A program made the position numbers and the translations under genes. The notes beneath the pieces were generated by a model. That model searched no databases. It saw only the letters and a program-made list of their open reading frames with translations, and was not told where the DNA came from. From Desulfobulbus sp. (GTDB taxonomy: Bacteria > Desulfobacterota > Desulfobulbia > Desulfobulbales > Desulfobulbaceae), in the NCBI RefSeq assembly GCF_030824455.1, contig NZ_JAVBXR010000108.1:1-64000 (forward strand): a DNA stretch of 64,000 nt, read 5' to 3'. Positions 35,892 through 43,879 of this stretch are shown here, piece after piece (positions within the stretch are counted from its first letter, which is position 1; each line of letters opens with the position of its first letter).

Positions 35892-37127
35892 TTAACTCGC
35901 AAGTAACGCCCGGCGCACCATGTCCACTGCCGTTTGCGCGGTTTTTTCCTGAATTTGTCGGCGAGAGCCGTTGAATCGGCACAACCGGTCAACCACCGTG
36001 TTGTGATATGAAAGCCCGAGGTAGACCGTGCCCACCGGCTTTTCCGCTGTGCCGCCGCCGGGCCCGGCAATGCCGGTGGCCGAGACGGCGATGTCGCAGC
36101 CGAGGCGCTGCGCCGCCCCGCTGGCCATGGCCCGGGCGGTTTCGCCGCTCACCGCGCCGTATTGGGCAAGCAGATCGGCCTCAATGCCAAGCAAGCCCTC
36201 TTTCAAGGCGTTGGAATAGACAATCACCCCGCCCTTGAACCATCGTGAACTGCCCGCCGCCTCGGTGATCAACCCCCCGATCAGGCCGCCGGTGCAGGAT
36301 TCGGCCACCCCGAGCATCAATCCCCGCTCCTGCAGCAGTCGGCCCGTTGCCGAGGCTAGGGTCTCCTGATCAACGCCGTAGATGTTCTCCCCCAGGGCCT
36401 CGCGAATGACCGCGTCCGCCGTCCGGAACCCGGGATCGTCGACGCCGCGCTCGAGGTTGCGGGCGGTCAGGCTGACATGGACCTCGGCCCCGACCGGGTA
36501 ATACCCGATCTGCACCCCATTCTGCTCCAGGGCGTGCAGCCGTTTGTTGATCTCGATTTCAAACAGACCACAGGTGCGGTAAACCCGCTGGCTCACCGGC
36601 ACGGCGCGCGAAGCGTCAAAGGTTTGCATGCCGGGCAGCACCTTGTCGCGCAGCAGCATTTCCATCTGCGGCGGCACGCCGGGCAGGAAATAGATGGGCT
36701 TGCCCTGATAACGGAGCAGGTAGCCGGCCATCCGGCAGTCGTCGTCCAGCACCTCGGCCCCTTCGGGCAGTTGCGCCAGCTTGGCCAGCGACACCGCCGC
36801 CTTGCCGTCGTCTTTGCCCATGCGCGACTCGATGTTGGCCTGCACGCAGGGATGGGTGGCAACCTTCAGCTCCAGGGCTTGGATCACCGCCTCGTTGGTC
36901 AGGTCGTCGGTGGTGGCGCCCAGGCCGCCGGTCACCAGGACAAAATCGGAACGCGTGATCGCCGCCTTGAGGGTCGAGCCGATCAGCTCCGGGTCGTCGC
37001 CGATGGTGTGCATGGCCTGGACGGCATGGCCCAGCAGAAACAGTTGCCGGGCCGCATAGCCGCTGGTGGTGTTGCTGATGCGGCCCGAGGTCAGCTCGTC
37101 GCCAATCGCAATTATTTCTCCAATCAT
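35892..37127 (-). CDS. cinA: CinA: competence/damage-inducible protein with C-terminal nicotinamide-nucleotide amidase
   Basis: A 411-residue protein. Residues 1-170 form the MoCF/COG1058 domain (IIAIGDELTSGRISNTTSGY, VTGGLGATTDDLTNEA), linked to ADP-ribose or NMN-cycle hydrolysis. Residues about 255-411 are the PncC-type NMN amidase domain (GVAESCTGGLIGGLITEAAGSS split by residue 270, SATGIAGPGGGTAEKPVGTV). The start at 37127 is the conserved MIGEIIAIG; an upstream ATG at 37238 overlaps mtaB and is rejected. Confidence 0.95.
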   Translation of the reverse strand: MIGEIIAIGDELTSGRISNTTSGYAARQLFLLGHAVQAMHTIGDDPELIGSTLKAAITRSDFVLVTGGLGATTDDLTNEAVIQALELKVATHPCVQANIESRMGKDDGKAAVSLAKLAQLPEGAEVLDDDCRMAGYLLRYQGKPIYFLPGVPPQMEMLLRDKVLPGMQTFDASRAVPVSQRVYRTCGLFEIEINKRLHALEQNGVQIGYYPVGAEVHVSLTARNLERGVDDPGFRTADAVIREALGENIYGVDQETLASATGRLLQERGLMLGVAESCTGGLIGGLITEAAGSSRWFKGGVIVYSNALKEGLLGIEADLLAQYGAVSGETARAMASGAAQRLGCDIAVSATGIAGPGGGTAEKPVGTVYLGLSYHNTVVDRLCRFNGSRRQIQEKTAQTAVDMVRRALLAS

Positions 37128-37170
37128 TCCGTCGTCCTCACAGGTCACAGGCCAAGGTTGAAGCGCCAGC

Positions 37171-38514
37171 TTACCTGTTTTGGCGACTTTCCTCAAGCAG
37201 GTCCTCGGCCAGCAGACCCATCGGTTGCCCGTCCTCAACTGCGACCAGCCGCACCGGAACCACCTTGCGGATCAGCCCGGAGCCGCCAGGAAACAGGATC
37301 GGCAGATAATTTTCGGAAAAACCCTGCAACAGCCCGGTCTTGCTCTGCCGCCGCTCCACCAGCACCTGATGAACCCGGCCAATATTGTTTGCGTACATGG
37401 CCTGTCGTTTTTCCGCATCCAGCGCCCGCAATCGCCGCACCCGCGCCTCTTTCACCGGGCCGGGCAGTTGCTCTCGCATGGAGGCGGCCAGGGTGGAAGG
37501 TCGGCGGGAATAGGGAAAGACATGGAGATAACTGACTGGCAGATCGGCCAGCAAACGGTAAGTGTTCTCCGCCTCCTCCTCGGTTTCGCCGGGAAAACCG
37601 CCAAGCACGTCGCAACCGATGGCGGCGGCGGGCAGGGTGTGCCGCACCCGATGGATGACCTCGGCAAATTCGGCGCGGTCGTAGCGTCGGTTCATCCGCG
37701 CCAGCACCTGGTCGTCGCCGCTCTGCAGCGGGATGTGCAGATGGGGCATGAAATTGGCGTGCCGGCCCATCAGCTCCAGCAAATGCTCGTTGACCTCGGT
37801 CGGTTCGATCGAACTGAGCCGCAGGCGGAGACCGGGAAAGTCGCGGCAGAGCCGGTCGAGCAGGCTGTAGATGGTCTCGCCCTCGCTCAGATCCAGGCCG
37901 TACTTGCCGACGTTGATGCCGGTGATCACCAACTCGCGGTAGCCCTGCTCGCTGAAAACCGCCGCCTGCTCAAGCACCCCGGCCATGGGCAGGCTGCGGC
38001 TGCGGCCTCTGGTGTAGGGCACGATGCAGTAGGAGCAAAAGTTATCGCAGCCGTCCTGAATGCGGAGATAGGCGCGGGTGCGGCCCCGAAAGCGTTTAAC
38101 CGGCAGGTCGCAGATCTCCTTTTTTTCGCGGATCTTGCCCATCAGCATGACCAGATCGCGCGCGTGCTCGGACAGGGCCGCCTCCACCAGCAGATGCTTG
38201 TTGCCGTTGCCGACGATGGTCACCGGAGCCGCCGGTTGTTCGGCCAGATTGAGCACGGATTCCGGGTCCATCTGGGCGTAGCAGCCGGTGACCACGACCC
38301 GGGCGTCGGGATGCTCGTGGAGCACCCGGCGGATCAGTTGCCGCGACTGCTGGCCGGCCTTGGCCGTGACTGTGCAGGTGTTGATAACGTACACGTCCGC
38401 AGCGGCCTGGAAAGGGACCATTTCGCAGCCCAGGTCCTCAAAGCGGCTGGCGAAAGCGGCGGACTCGAACTGGTTGACCTTGCAGCCCAGGGTGGTGATG
38501 GCGATCCGTTTCAT
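37171..38514 (-). CDS. mtaB: tRNA t6A37 methylthiotransferase MtaB
   Basis: A 447-residue radical-SAM methylthiotransferase that converts t6A37 to ms2t6A in ANN-decoding tRNAs. The N-terminal UPF0004 domain binds a cluster through TLGCKVNQFES, NTCTVTAKA and VVTGCYAQMDPE. The radical-SAM cluster is in IQDGCDNFCSYCIVPYTRGRSRS. A C-terminal TRAM domain follows. The sequence pattern TLGCKVNQ favours MtaB over MiaB or RimO. It overlaps mnmA by 4 bp. Confidence 0.94.
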   Translation of the reverse strand: MKRIAITTLGCKVNQFESAAFASRFEDLGCEMVPFQAAADVYVINTCTVTAKAGQQSRQLIRRVLHEHPDARVVVTGCYAQMDPESVLNLAEQPAAPVTIVGNGNKHLLVEAALSEHARDLVMLMGKIREKKEICDLPVKRFRGRTRAYLRIQDGCDNFCSYCIVPYTRGRSRSLPMAGVLEQAAVFSEQGYRELVITGINVGKYGLDLSEGETIYSLLDRLCRDFPGLRLRLSSIEPTEVNEHLLELMGRHANFMPHLHIPLQSGDDQVLARMNRRYDRAEFAEVIHRVRHTLPAAAIGCDVLGGFPGETEEEAENTYRLLADLPVSYLHVFPYSRRPSTLAASMREQLPGPVKEARVRRLRALDAEKRQAMYANNIGRVHQVLVERRQSKTGLLQGFSENYLPILFPGGSGLIRKVVPVRLVAVEDGQPMGLLAEDLLEESRQNR

Positions 38515-39563
38515 GCCTGCTCCTCTGCGGTTGGGCCGGCGGCGATCACCGCGCTGCCGAGAACCCGGTCGTCCGCATAGAACACCGCGAACTGGCCGGG
38601 GGTGACTGCGCGCTGCGGAGCGTCAAAGACCAGCCGCCATTGCTCGGGCCCGGTCCGGGTCAATTCGGCCGTGGCCGGGGTGTGGCGCGAGCGCAACTGC
38701 ACCAGGCCGCGCCAGGGCAGGGTGGGCGGCGTCTGCGTCCAGGCAAGCGATTGCAGGGTGCAATCAACGCGCAGGAGGTCCTGATTTTTGCCGACAATCA
38801 GCCGGTTGCCGGCGCCGTCCAACTCCACCACATACCAGGGTGTGGAGTCGGGCAACCCCAGACCGCGGCGCTGACCAATGGTGTAATGCCACACGCCCTG
38901 GTGCTCACCGATCTGCCGGCCGTCGCGGGTCAGCACCGGGCCGACGGCATCGCCTAGGCCCTGTCCGGCAAGAAAAGCCGGCAGTCCCTGGTCGAGAAAG
39001 CAGACGTCCTGGCTCTCCTCGCCGCCGAACTGAAAGCCCAGCGCGGCGGCCCGCTCGCGGACCTGCGCCTTGGTCCAGTCGCCCAGGGGAAACAGCAGGG
39101 GGCGCAACTGTGCGGCGGAAAGCCGGGCTAGGAAATAGGATTGATCCTTGCCGGGGTCAGCGCCGCGGCCCACCCATTGCTGCGCGCCGTCAGAGTGGAT
39201 GCGGGCGTAATGGCCGGTGGCGACGCGTTCCATCCCCGCCGCCAGCATGGCCTCGGCCAGCAGGCCGAACTTAACGGCGCGATTGCAGCGGATGCAGGGA
39301 TTGGGCGTCAAACCGGTGTGATAGCTCTGGGTGAAATACCCGATGACCTGCTCGGTGAACGGCTGGCGTAGATCGATCAGGGTCAGCGGCAGCGACAGTC
39401 GCTCGGCCGCTTCCCGGACCCGATGCTGCTGGGCTTCCAGATCGGCCAACGGCAAGATCATGAAAAATCCGTGGACCATGTGGCCTTGCTCCTGCAACAG
39501 CGAGGCGGCCATGGTGGAATCGACCCCGCCGCTCATGGCGACGCCGACCTTGAGTGCAGTCAT
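38511..39563 (-). CDS. mnmA: tRNA-specific 2-thiouridylase MnmA
   Basis: A 350-residue MnmA, which thiolates U34 of Lys, Glu and Gln tRNAs. It begins ALKVGVAMSGGVDSTMAASLL (PP-loop ATP site). Catalytic Cys residues lie in NPCIRCNRAVKFG and ESQDVCFLD, and the target-tRNA barrel follows (HYTIGQRRGLG). The start at 39563 is preferred to an in-frame ATG at 39608. It is the first gene of mnmA-mtaB-cinA-recA; the window also contains tRNA-Lys and tRNA-Glu, which are its substrates. Confidence 0.95.
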   Translation of the reverse strand: MTALKVGVAMSGGVDSTMAASLLQEQGHMVHGFFMILPLADLEAQQHRVREAAERLSLPLTLIDLRQPFTEQVIGYFTQSYHTGLTPNPCIRCNRAVKFGLLAEAMLAAGMERVATGHYARIHSDGAQQWVGRGADPGKDQSYFLARLSAAQLRPLLFPLGDWTKAQVRERAAALGFQFGGEESQDVCFLDQGLPAFLAGQGLGDAVGPVLTRDGRQIGEHQGVWHYTIGQRRGLGLPDSTPWYVVELDGAGNRLIVGKNQDLLRVDCTLQSLAWTQTPPTLPWRGLVQLRSRHTPATAELTRTGPEQWRLVFDAPQRAVTPGQFAVFYADDRVLGSAVIAAGPTAEEQA

Positions 39564-39645
39564 GCGCACTGATCCTGGGGAGAGACGAAACGGTACCGGC
39601 GGCGCCAACAGCCAAAGGCGGCGCCCGGCAAACAGGCAGGCAGAC

Positions 39646-40017
39646 TCACAGCAGCGACGTCAACACCTCGCAGTCGCGGCAGATTTCCATCTTTTCCTTC
39701 CAATTTTTGTCCGCCGCGCACTCGCAACGGGTGCCGCTGAGGAACCAGCAAAGATGGCCCGCCTGAAATTCCCAGGCCGGACATTCCTTTTTCCGGTCGC
39801 ATTTTTTGATTGTCCAACAGTCCTTGCGCTTGGCCTGGTCGTCGCCCCGCTGATTGACTGCCAGAAAATAAAGCTGGCGTTCCACGTGAATGGGAATGGC
39901 GCGCCAGCCCTGTTCGTAACTCTGCACGGCTTTGAGAGAAACTCCGAGCAATCCGGCCAGCGCTTTTTGGGTTTTCCCCAGTTTTGCCCGTAAATGAGAG
40001 AATGTTTCACGATTCAT
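39646..40017 (-). CDS. helix-turn-helix protein with two-CW cysteine domain
   Basis: A 123-residue protein from the ATG at 40017. Residues 1-60 are an XRE-like helix-turn-helix (KTQKALAGLLGVSLKAVQSYEQGWRAIP). Residues 70-123 have paired Cys-Trp motifs (CWTIKKCDRKKECPAWEF, LCWFLSGTRCECA, ICRDCEVL) typical of the two-CW domain found in Desulfobacterota regulators and sensors, probably binding metal. The frame is open further upstream to 40185, but the homologous start is MNRETFSHLR. Its targets are unknown. Confidence 0.82.
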   Translation of the reverse strand: MNRETFSHLRAKLGKTQKALAGLLGVSLKAVQSYEQGWRAIPIHVERQLYFLAVNQRGDDQAKRKDCWTIKKCDRKKECPAWEFQAGHLCWFLSGTRCECAADKNWKEKMEICRDCEVLTSLL

Positions 40018-40269
40018 AATTCCGCCCAGGATAAAAGAATGCCTAAGCCAAGAGATACCACAAGGTGCGGAGGCCGGCAATCCATTTTCCCGGTCGCCGG
40101 GCATCCGGCGATGGTTGCGGGCGGCACGGCAGGGAGACGGAAAAGTCCCTGGAAAAGTGGAAAATAATAGTGTATTTTCCGTCATACAGAAAGGATTGGC
40201 GGCGTTTTCCGCGCCGTCCTTGCACGAGACACGATTTGACTACCCAACCGGGACAAGAGAGCGGCACAC

Positions 40270-40641
40270 ATGACCGAACAGCAGAAATTGAACGGCACCG
40301 GAATATCGAGATTGAAACGGGCAATAACCTGCTCGTCTGCGGGCATGTCCGCCGCCTTTCGCAATGAGGAGGCCTTTCGTCAGGAGGTGCTACTGTGCTT
40401 GGTGCTGCTGCCCCTGGCCTGCTGGCTCGGCGCCGACAATGTGGAACGGGCACTGCTCGCCGGCAGCGTGCTCCTGGTGCTGATTGTCGAACTGATCAAC
40501 ACCGCCGTTGAAGTGGTGGTCAACCGCATCAGCATCGACCGGCACGAACTGTCCGGCCTGGCCAAGGACCTCGGCTCGGCCGCCGTCACCATGGCAATCC
40601 TCACCACCACCGTCATCTGGGGCTTGGTGCTGTTCACCTGA
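40270..40641 (+). CDS. dgkA: diacylglycerol kinase DgkA
   Basis: A 123-residue membrane enzyme that phosphorylates diacylglycerol at the inner membrane for lipid recycling. It has an N-terminal amphipathic helix, a conserved FRNEEAFRQEVLL block and three hydrophobic helices, with the catalytic Glu/Asn in VELINTAVEVVVNRI. Length matches the bacterial family (about 120 residues). Confidence 0.95.
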   Translation: MTEQQKLNGTGISRLKRAITCSSAGMSAAFRNEEAFRQEVLLCLVLLPLACWLGADNVERALLAGSVLLVLIVELINTAVEVVVNRISIDRHELSGLAKDLGSAAVTMAILTTTVIWGLVLFT

Positions 40642-40973
40642 AGGGTGGGCACGGCAGCATCGCGCCCACCAACAACACTCATTCATTACGATTTTTTTTT
40701 AACCGTCTGGTTGCAATCTCCACCCTCCGTCTCCCTACGGGAGGGGCATTCTTTTGCTTGCCCAAAGAAAAGAAGCAAAAGAAAGGGCCGCCCTGCCGCT
40801 GAGACGACCCCGGTCGCCCACCGTGGCCACCAGAGCCAGTTCGCAGCAGTTCACCACGCCGCCGCCCCGCCCCTTCTTCCCATTATTTCCGTTTAATTTC
40901 AGCCAATTAAAAAAACTTTCACCCTCCTTGGCAGGGTGTCGTTTGCAACGCAACCGTTCTCTCCCTCTCGATG

Positions 40974-40998
40974 ATTTTCTGTTTGACACACAGAAAAT
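40974..40998. promoter_or_regulatory. inverted repeat, candidate operator or hairpin upstream of metal transporter
   Basis: Perfect 9-bp arms ATTTTCTGT (40974-40982) and ACAGAAAAT (40990-40998) with a 7-bp centre, 128 bp before the cbiM start. A single GTAACAC half-site (41005-41011), like the NikR half-site described for sulfate reducers, follows; its partner is not convincing. Confidence 0.35.
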
Positions 40999-41092
40999 GA
41001 TTTTGTAACACTTCCCATTGCCAGATATTACTGACGCAAAATTTGTATTACTTCGTTGTCCATGCTTTCGCGCTCTGGATGAAACGATAGAC

Positions 41093-41109
41093 TACGATGC
41101 AGCATCGTA
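41093..41109. promoter_or_regulatory. palindrome immediately upstream of cbiM ribosome site
   Basis: Arms TACGATGC (41093-41100) and GCATCGTA (41102-41109) around one A, directly before AAGGAGGAA and 17 bp before the start codon. A protein bound here, or a hairpin in the mRNA leader, would affect expression. No known regulator site is matched. Confidence 0.4.
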
Positions 41110-41125
41110 ACAAGGAGGAACCTTC

Positions 41126-42163
41126 ATGCACATGGCTGACGCGCTTCTTTCACCCGCCGTTGGCGGCGTCATGTGGGCAACCACCGCCGCAACCATCGCC
41201 TTTTGCGCCAGGAAAACGCAACGGGATCTTGACGACCGCAAAGTCCCCCTGATGGGCGTGCTTGGCGCGTTTATCTTTGCCGCCCAGATGATCAACTTCA
41301 CCATCCCGGCCACCGGTTCCTCCGGTCACCTCGGCGGCGGCATGATCCTGGCCATCCTGCTTGGCCCCTATGCGGCCCTCCTGGTGATTGCCTCGGTGCT
41401 GACCGTGCAGGCCCTGTTTTTTGCCGACGGCGGCTTGCTGGCCTTGGGCTGCAACATCTTCAACCTCGGCGTCTTTCCCTGTTTTATCGCCTATCCCTTG
41501 ATCTACAAGCCCGTCGCCGGCGACGGCTCAAGCCCGAAGCGCCTGGCCTTCGGGGCCACGCTCGCCGCGATTGTCAGCCTCCAACTGGGGGCGCTGGGGG
41601 TGGTGCTTGAAACCGTTGCCTCCGGGATTTCGGCCTTGCCGCTGGGCGACTTCCTCGCCGCCATGCTGCCGATCCATTTCGCCATCGGGCTAGTGGAGGG
41701 TCTGGTCACTACGGCGGTGATTTCCTTTGTCTGGAAGGCGCGCCCCGAAATCCTTGCGTACAGCGCCGTCTCCCGCCCCTTGGGCAACCTGTCCATCGCC
41801 AAGGTGCTGGTCGGGCTGGGCCTTGCGGCGATTGTCACCGGCGGGGCGCTGTCCTGGTTTGCCTCCTCGTTCCCCGACGGCCTGGAATGGTCCATGGCCA
41901 AAACCTCGGGACAGGAAGAACTCGAAGCCCCGCACCAGGGAATTCACCATTTGCTCGCCGGCATCCAGGAAAAAACCGCGTTTCTGCCAGATTACGCCTT
42001 CCAGAGCAACGAACCCCAAGCGAGCGCCCCGGAAGCGTCGGCGCCGTCCTGGCCGGCGGTGGACGCAGGCACAACCACCTCAGGCCTGGTGGGCGGCGGG
42101 CTCACCCTGTTCCTAGCCGTTGCCGTCGGTTTTCTGTTGCGACGACGAACGCAGTTCCGATAA
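41126..42163 (+). CDS. cbiM: cobalt/nickel ECF transporter S component, CbiM-CbiN (PDGLE) fusion
   Basis: A 345-residue membrane protein. Residues 1-205 are CbiM/NikM: the N-terminus MHMADALLSPAVGGVMW holds the metal-binding His at position 2, followed by FTIPATGSSGHLGGGMILAILLGPY-like helices (residues 53-78). The C-terminal part, with FASSFPDGLEWSMAK and a final helix, is the CbiN/PDGLE module. It gives metal specificity to the CbiQO motor encoded next. Cobalt is likely given the cobalamin operon, but nickel cannot be excluded. AAGGAGG precedes the start. Confidence 0.9.
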   Translation: MHMADALLSPAVGGVMWATTAATIAFCARKTQRDLDDRKVPLMGVLGAFIFAAQMINFTIPATGSSGHLGGGMILAILLGPYAALLVIASVLTVQALFFADGGLLALGCNIFNLGVFPCFIAYPLIYKPVAGDGSSPKRLAFGATLAAIVSLQLGALGVVLETVASGISALPLGDFLAAMLPIHFAIGLVEGLVTTAVISFVWKARPEILAYSAVSRPLGNLSIAKVLVGLGLAAIVTGGALSWFASSFPDGLEWSMAKTSGQEELEAPHQGIHHLLAGIQEKTAFLPDYAFQSNEPQASAPEASAPSWPAVDAGTTTSGLVGGGLTLFLAVAVGFLLRRRTQFR

Positions 42164-42261
42164 CCCTTTTTCCTGCTGCAGCGTGCGTTGTTCAAGCAGC
42201 GGTGGTTTCGCGCCATCGCTGCTTTTTTTCATGTGTCGAGGCTGCGCCCGGAGGCGCGTGC

Positions 42262-43074
42262 ATGGCCAACATCGAATCCGCTTTTGTTGATCTGGGGATT
42301 CTGGACGCGCTTGCCGCCCGGGATTCGATCGTCCACCGGCTCGATCCCCGGGTCAAGGTGCTGACCGCGGCAGTATTTGTGCTCTGCGTGGTTTCCTTCG
42401 ACAAGTACGTTATTGCCGCGATGCTGCCGTTTGCCCTGTTTCTGAGCCTGATCCTGGGGCTGGCCGGCATCCCGGCCCGGTTTGTCCTCAAACGCCTGGT
42501 CCTGGTTGCGCCCTTTGCCGTGCTGCTTGGCCTGTTCAATCCATTTTTTGACCGACAGATCCTGCTGCACCTCGGTCCTGTCGCCGTTTCCGGCGGCTGG
42601 TTGTCGTTTCTTTCCATCCTGTTGCGCTTTGGCCTGACTGTCGGCGCCATGCTGACCCTGATTGCGGTCACCGGCTTCAACGGTGTCTGCATGGCCATGG
42701 AAAAAATGGGCATGCCCAAAATCTTTGCGGTGCAGTTGCTGCTGCTCTATCGCTATATTTTTGTGTTGGCGGACGAAGGCCAGCGGATGCACCGGGCCAG
42801 GGCGCTGCGTTCGTTTGACGGCCGGGGAACGGGAATCACGACCTATGGCCATCTGATCGGCGGCCTGCTGCTGCGCACCCTGGATCGGGCCCAGCGCATC
42901 CATCTGGCCATGCTCTGCCGTGGTTTTGACGGCACGATCCGCACCAGCCGGCCGCCCCGGCTGGTCGCCCGCGACGTCCTGCTGTTCGCCCTCTCCTGTC
43001 TGCTCCTCATCGCCATGCGCCGCTACGATTGCTCGTTGCTGCTGGGGCAGTTTCTCACCGGACTTGTCCCATGA
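42262..43074 (+). CDS. cbiQ: cobalt/nickel ECF transporter T component CbiQ
   Basis: A 270-residue membrane protein from the ATG at 42262. It has about five hydrophobic helices and the two Ala-Arg-Gly-type coupling motifs (MHRARALRSFDGRG and LAMLCRGFDG) that contact the ATPase. The frame is open upstream but the added residues are unconserved. It follows cbiM by 98 bp and precedes cbiO by 10 bp. Confidence 0.92.
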   Translation: MANIESAFVDLGILDALAARDSIVHRLDPRVKVLTAAVFVLCVVSFDKYVIAAMLPFALFLSLILGLAGIPARFVLKRLVLVAPFAVLLGLFNPFFDRQILLHLGPVAVSGGWLSFLSILLRFGLTVGAMLTLIAVTGFNGVCMAMEKMGMPKIFAVQLLLLYRYIFVLADEGQRMHRARALRSFDGRGTGITTYGHLIGGLLLRTLDRAQRIHLAMLCRGFDGTIRTSRPPRLVARDVLLFALSCLLLIAMRRYDCSLLLGQFLTGLVP

Positions 43075-43084
43075 GCCGCGTTCC

Positions 43085-43879
43085 ATGAGTCATCACATCG
43101 TTGAAGTCCAGGATCTGAGCTACACCTATCCCGACGGCGCCGCCGCGGTGCGCGGCATCTCCTTTCGCATCCACCACGGCGAGTCGGTGGCCGTGGTCGG
43201 GGCCAACGGGGCCGGCAAATCGACCCTGTTGCTCCATCTCAACGGCGCGCTCACGCCCCAGCGCGGCACAGTGCGCATCGGCGATTTTCCCCTCACTAAG
43301 GCAACCCTCAGGGACATCCGCCGCACGGTTGGGATGATTTTCCAGGACCCGGACGACCAATTATTCATGCCAACGGTGTTTGAGGACGTCGCCTTTGGTC
43401 CGCTCAACCTTGGCCTTCCGCCCGAAGAGGTGGAGCAGCGGGTGCTCGCCTCCCTTGCTCGGGTCGGGGTGGAACATCTCCGCGACCGGCCGCCCTATAA
43501 GTTGTCCGGCGGCGAAAAACGGGCGGTCTCCATTGCCGCGGTGCTGGCGATGTCGCCCGACATCCTGGTCATGGACGAGCCCTCCGCCAACCTGGACCCG
43601 CGCGCCCGCAGAACCCTGATCGAACTCCTGGCCGGTTTTCACCACACCAAGATCATCGCCACCCATGACCTCGACCTGGTGCTCGATCTCTGCCCGCGCA
43701 CCATCGTCATCCGGGAAGGCCAGATCATGGCCGACGGACCCACCCGTGATATTTTCACCAACGACCGGCTGCTTGAAGAAAGCCATCTGGAAAAACCGTT
43801 GCGGATGCAGGCCTGTCCGGTCTGCAGTGGGAGTATGGCGCGGAAGACGGAGGACGCCGGCTCAGTTCACGAGCACTGA
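43085..43879 (+). CDS. cbiO: cobalt/nickel ECF transporter ATPase CbiO
   Basis: A 264-residue ABC ATPase with Walker A in VVGANGAGKSTLLLHLNGAL, Q-loop MIFQDPDDQLFMPTVFEDVAFGP (the ECF-type QDPDDQ block), signature LSGGEKRAVSIAAVLAMSP and Walker B ILVMDEPSANLDP. It powers the CbiMNQ transporter. The C-terminus overlaps the end of the convergent sbcC gene by 13 bp. Confidence 0.95.
   Translation: MSHHIVEVQDLSYTYPDGAAAVRGISFRIHHGESVAVVGANGAGKSTLLLHLNGALTPQRGTVRIGDFPLTKATLRDIRRTVGMIFQDPDDQLFMPTVFEDVAFGPLNLGLPPEEVEQRVLASLARVGVEHLRDRPPYKLSGGEKRAVSIAAVLAMSPDILVMDEPSANLDPRARRTLIELLAGFHHTKIIATHDLDLVLDLCPRTIVIREGQIMADGPTRDIFTNDRLLEESHLEKPLRMQACPVCSGSMARKTEDAGSVHEH

Larger units (their letters stand above)
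40642..41125. other. intergenic region with repeat-like and operator-like palindromes
   Basis: No gene is supported in these 484 bp. Around 40750-40790 is TCTTTTGCTT and its inverse AAGCAAAAGA, a motif that recurs between genes in many proteobacteria. At 40974-40998 are arms ATTTTCTGT/ACAGAAAAT, and at 41093-41109 arms TACGATGC/GCATCGTA just upstream of the metal transporter. Confidence 0.55.
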
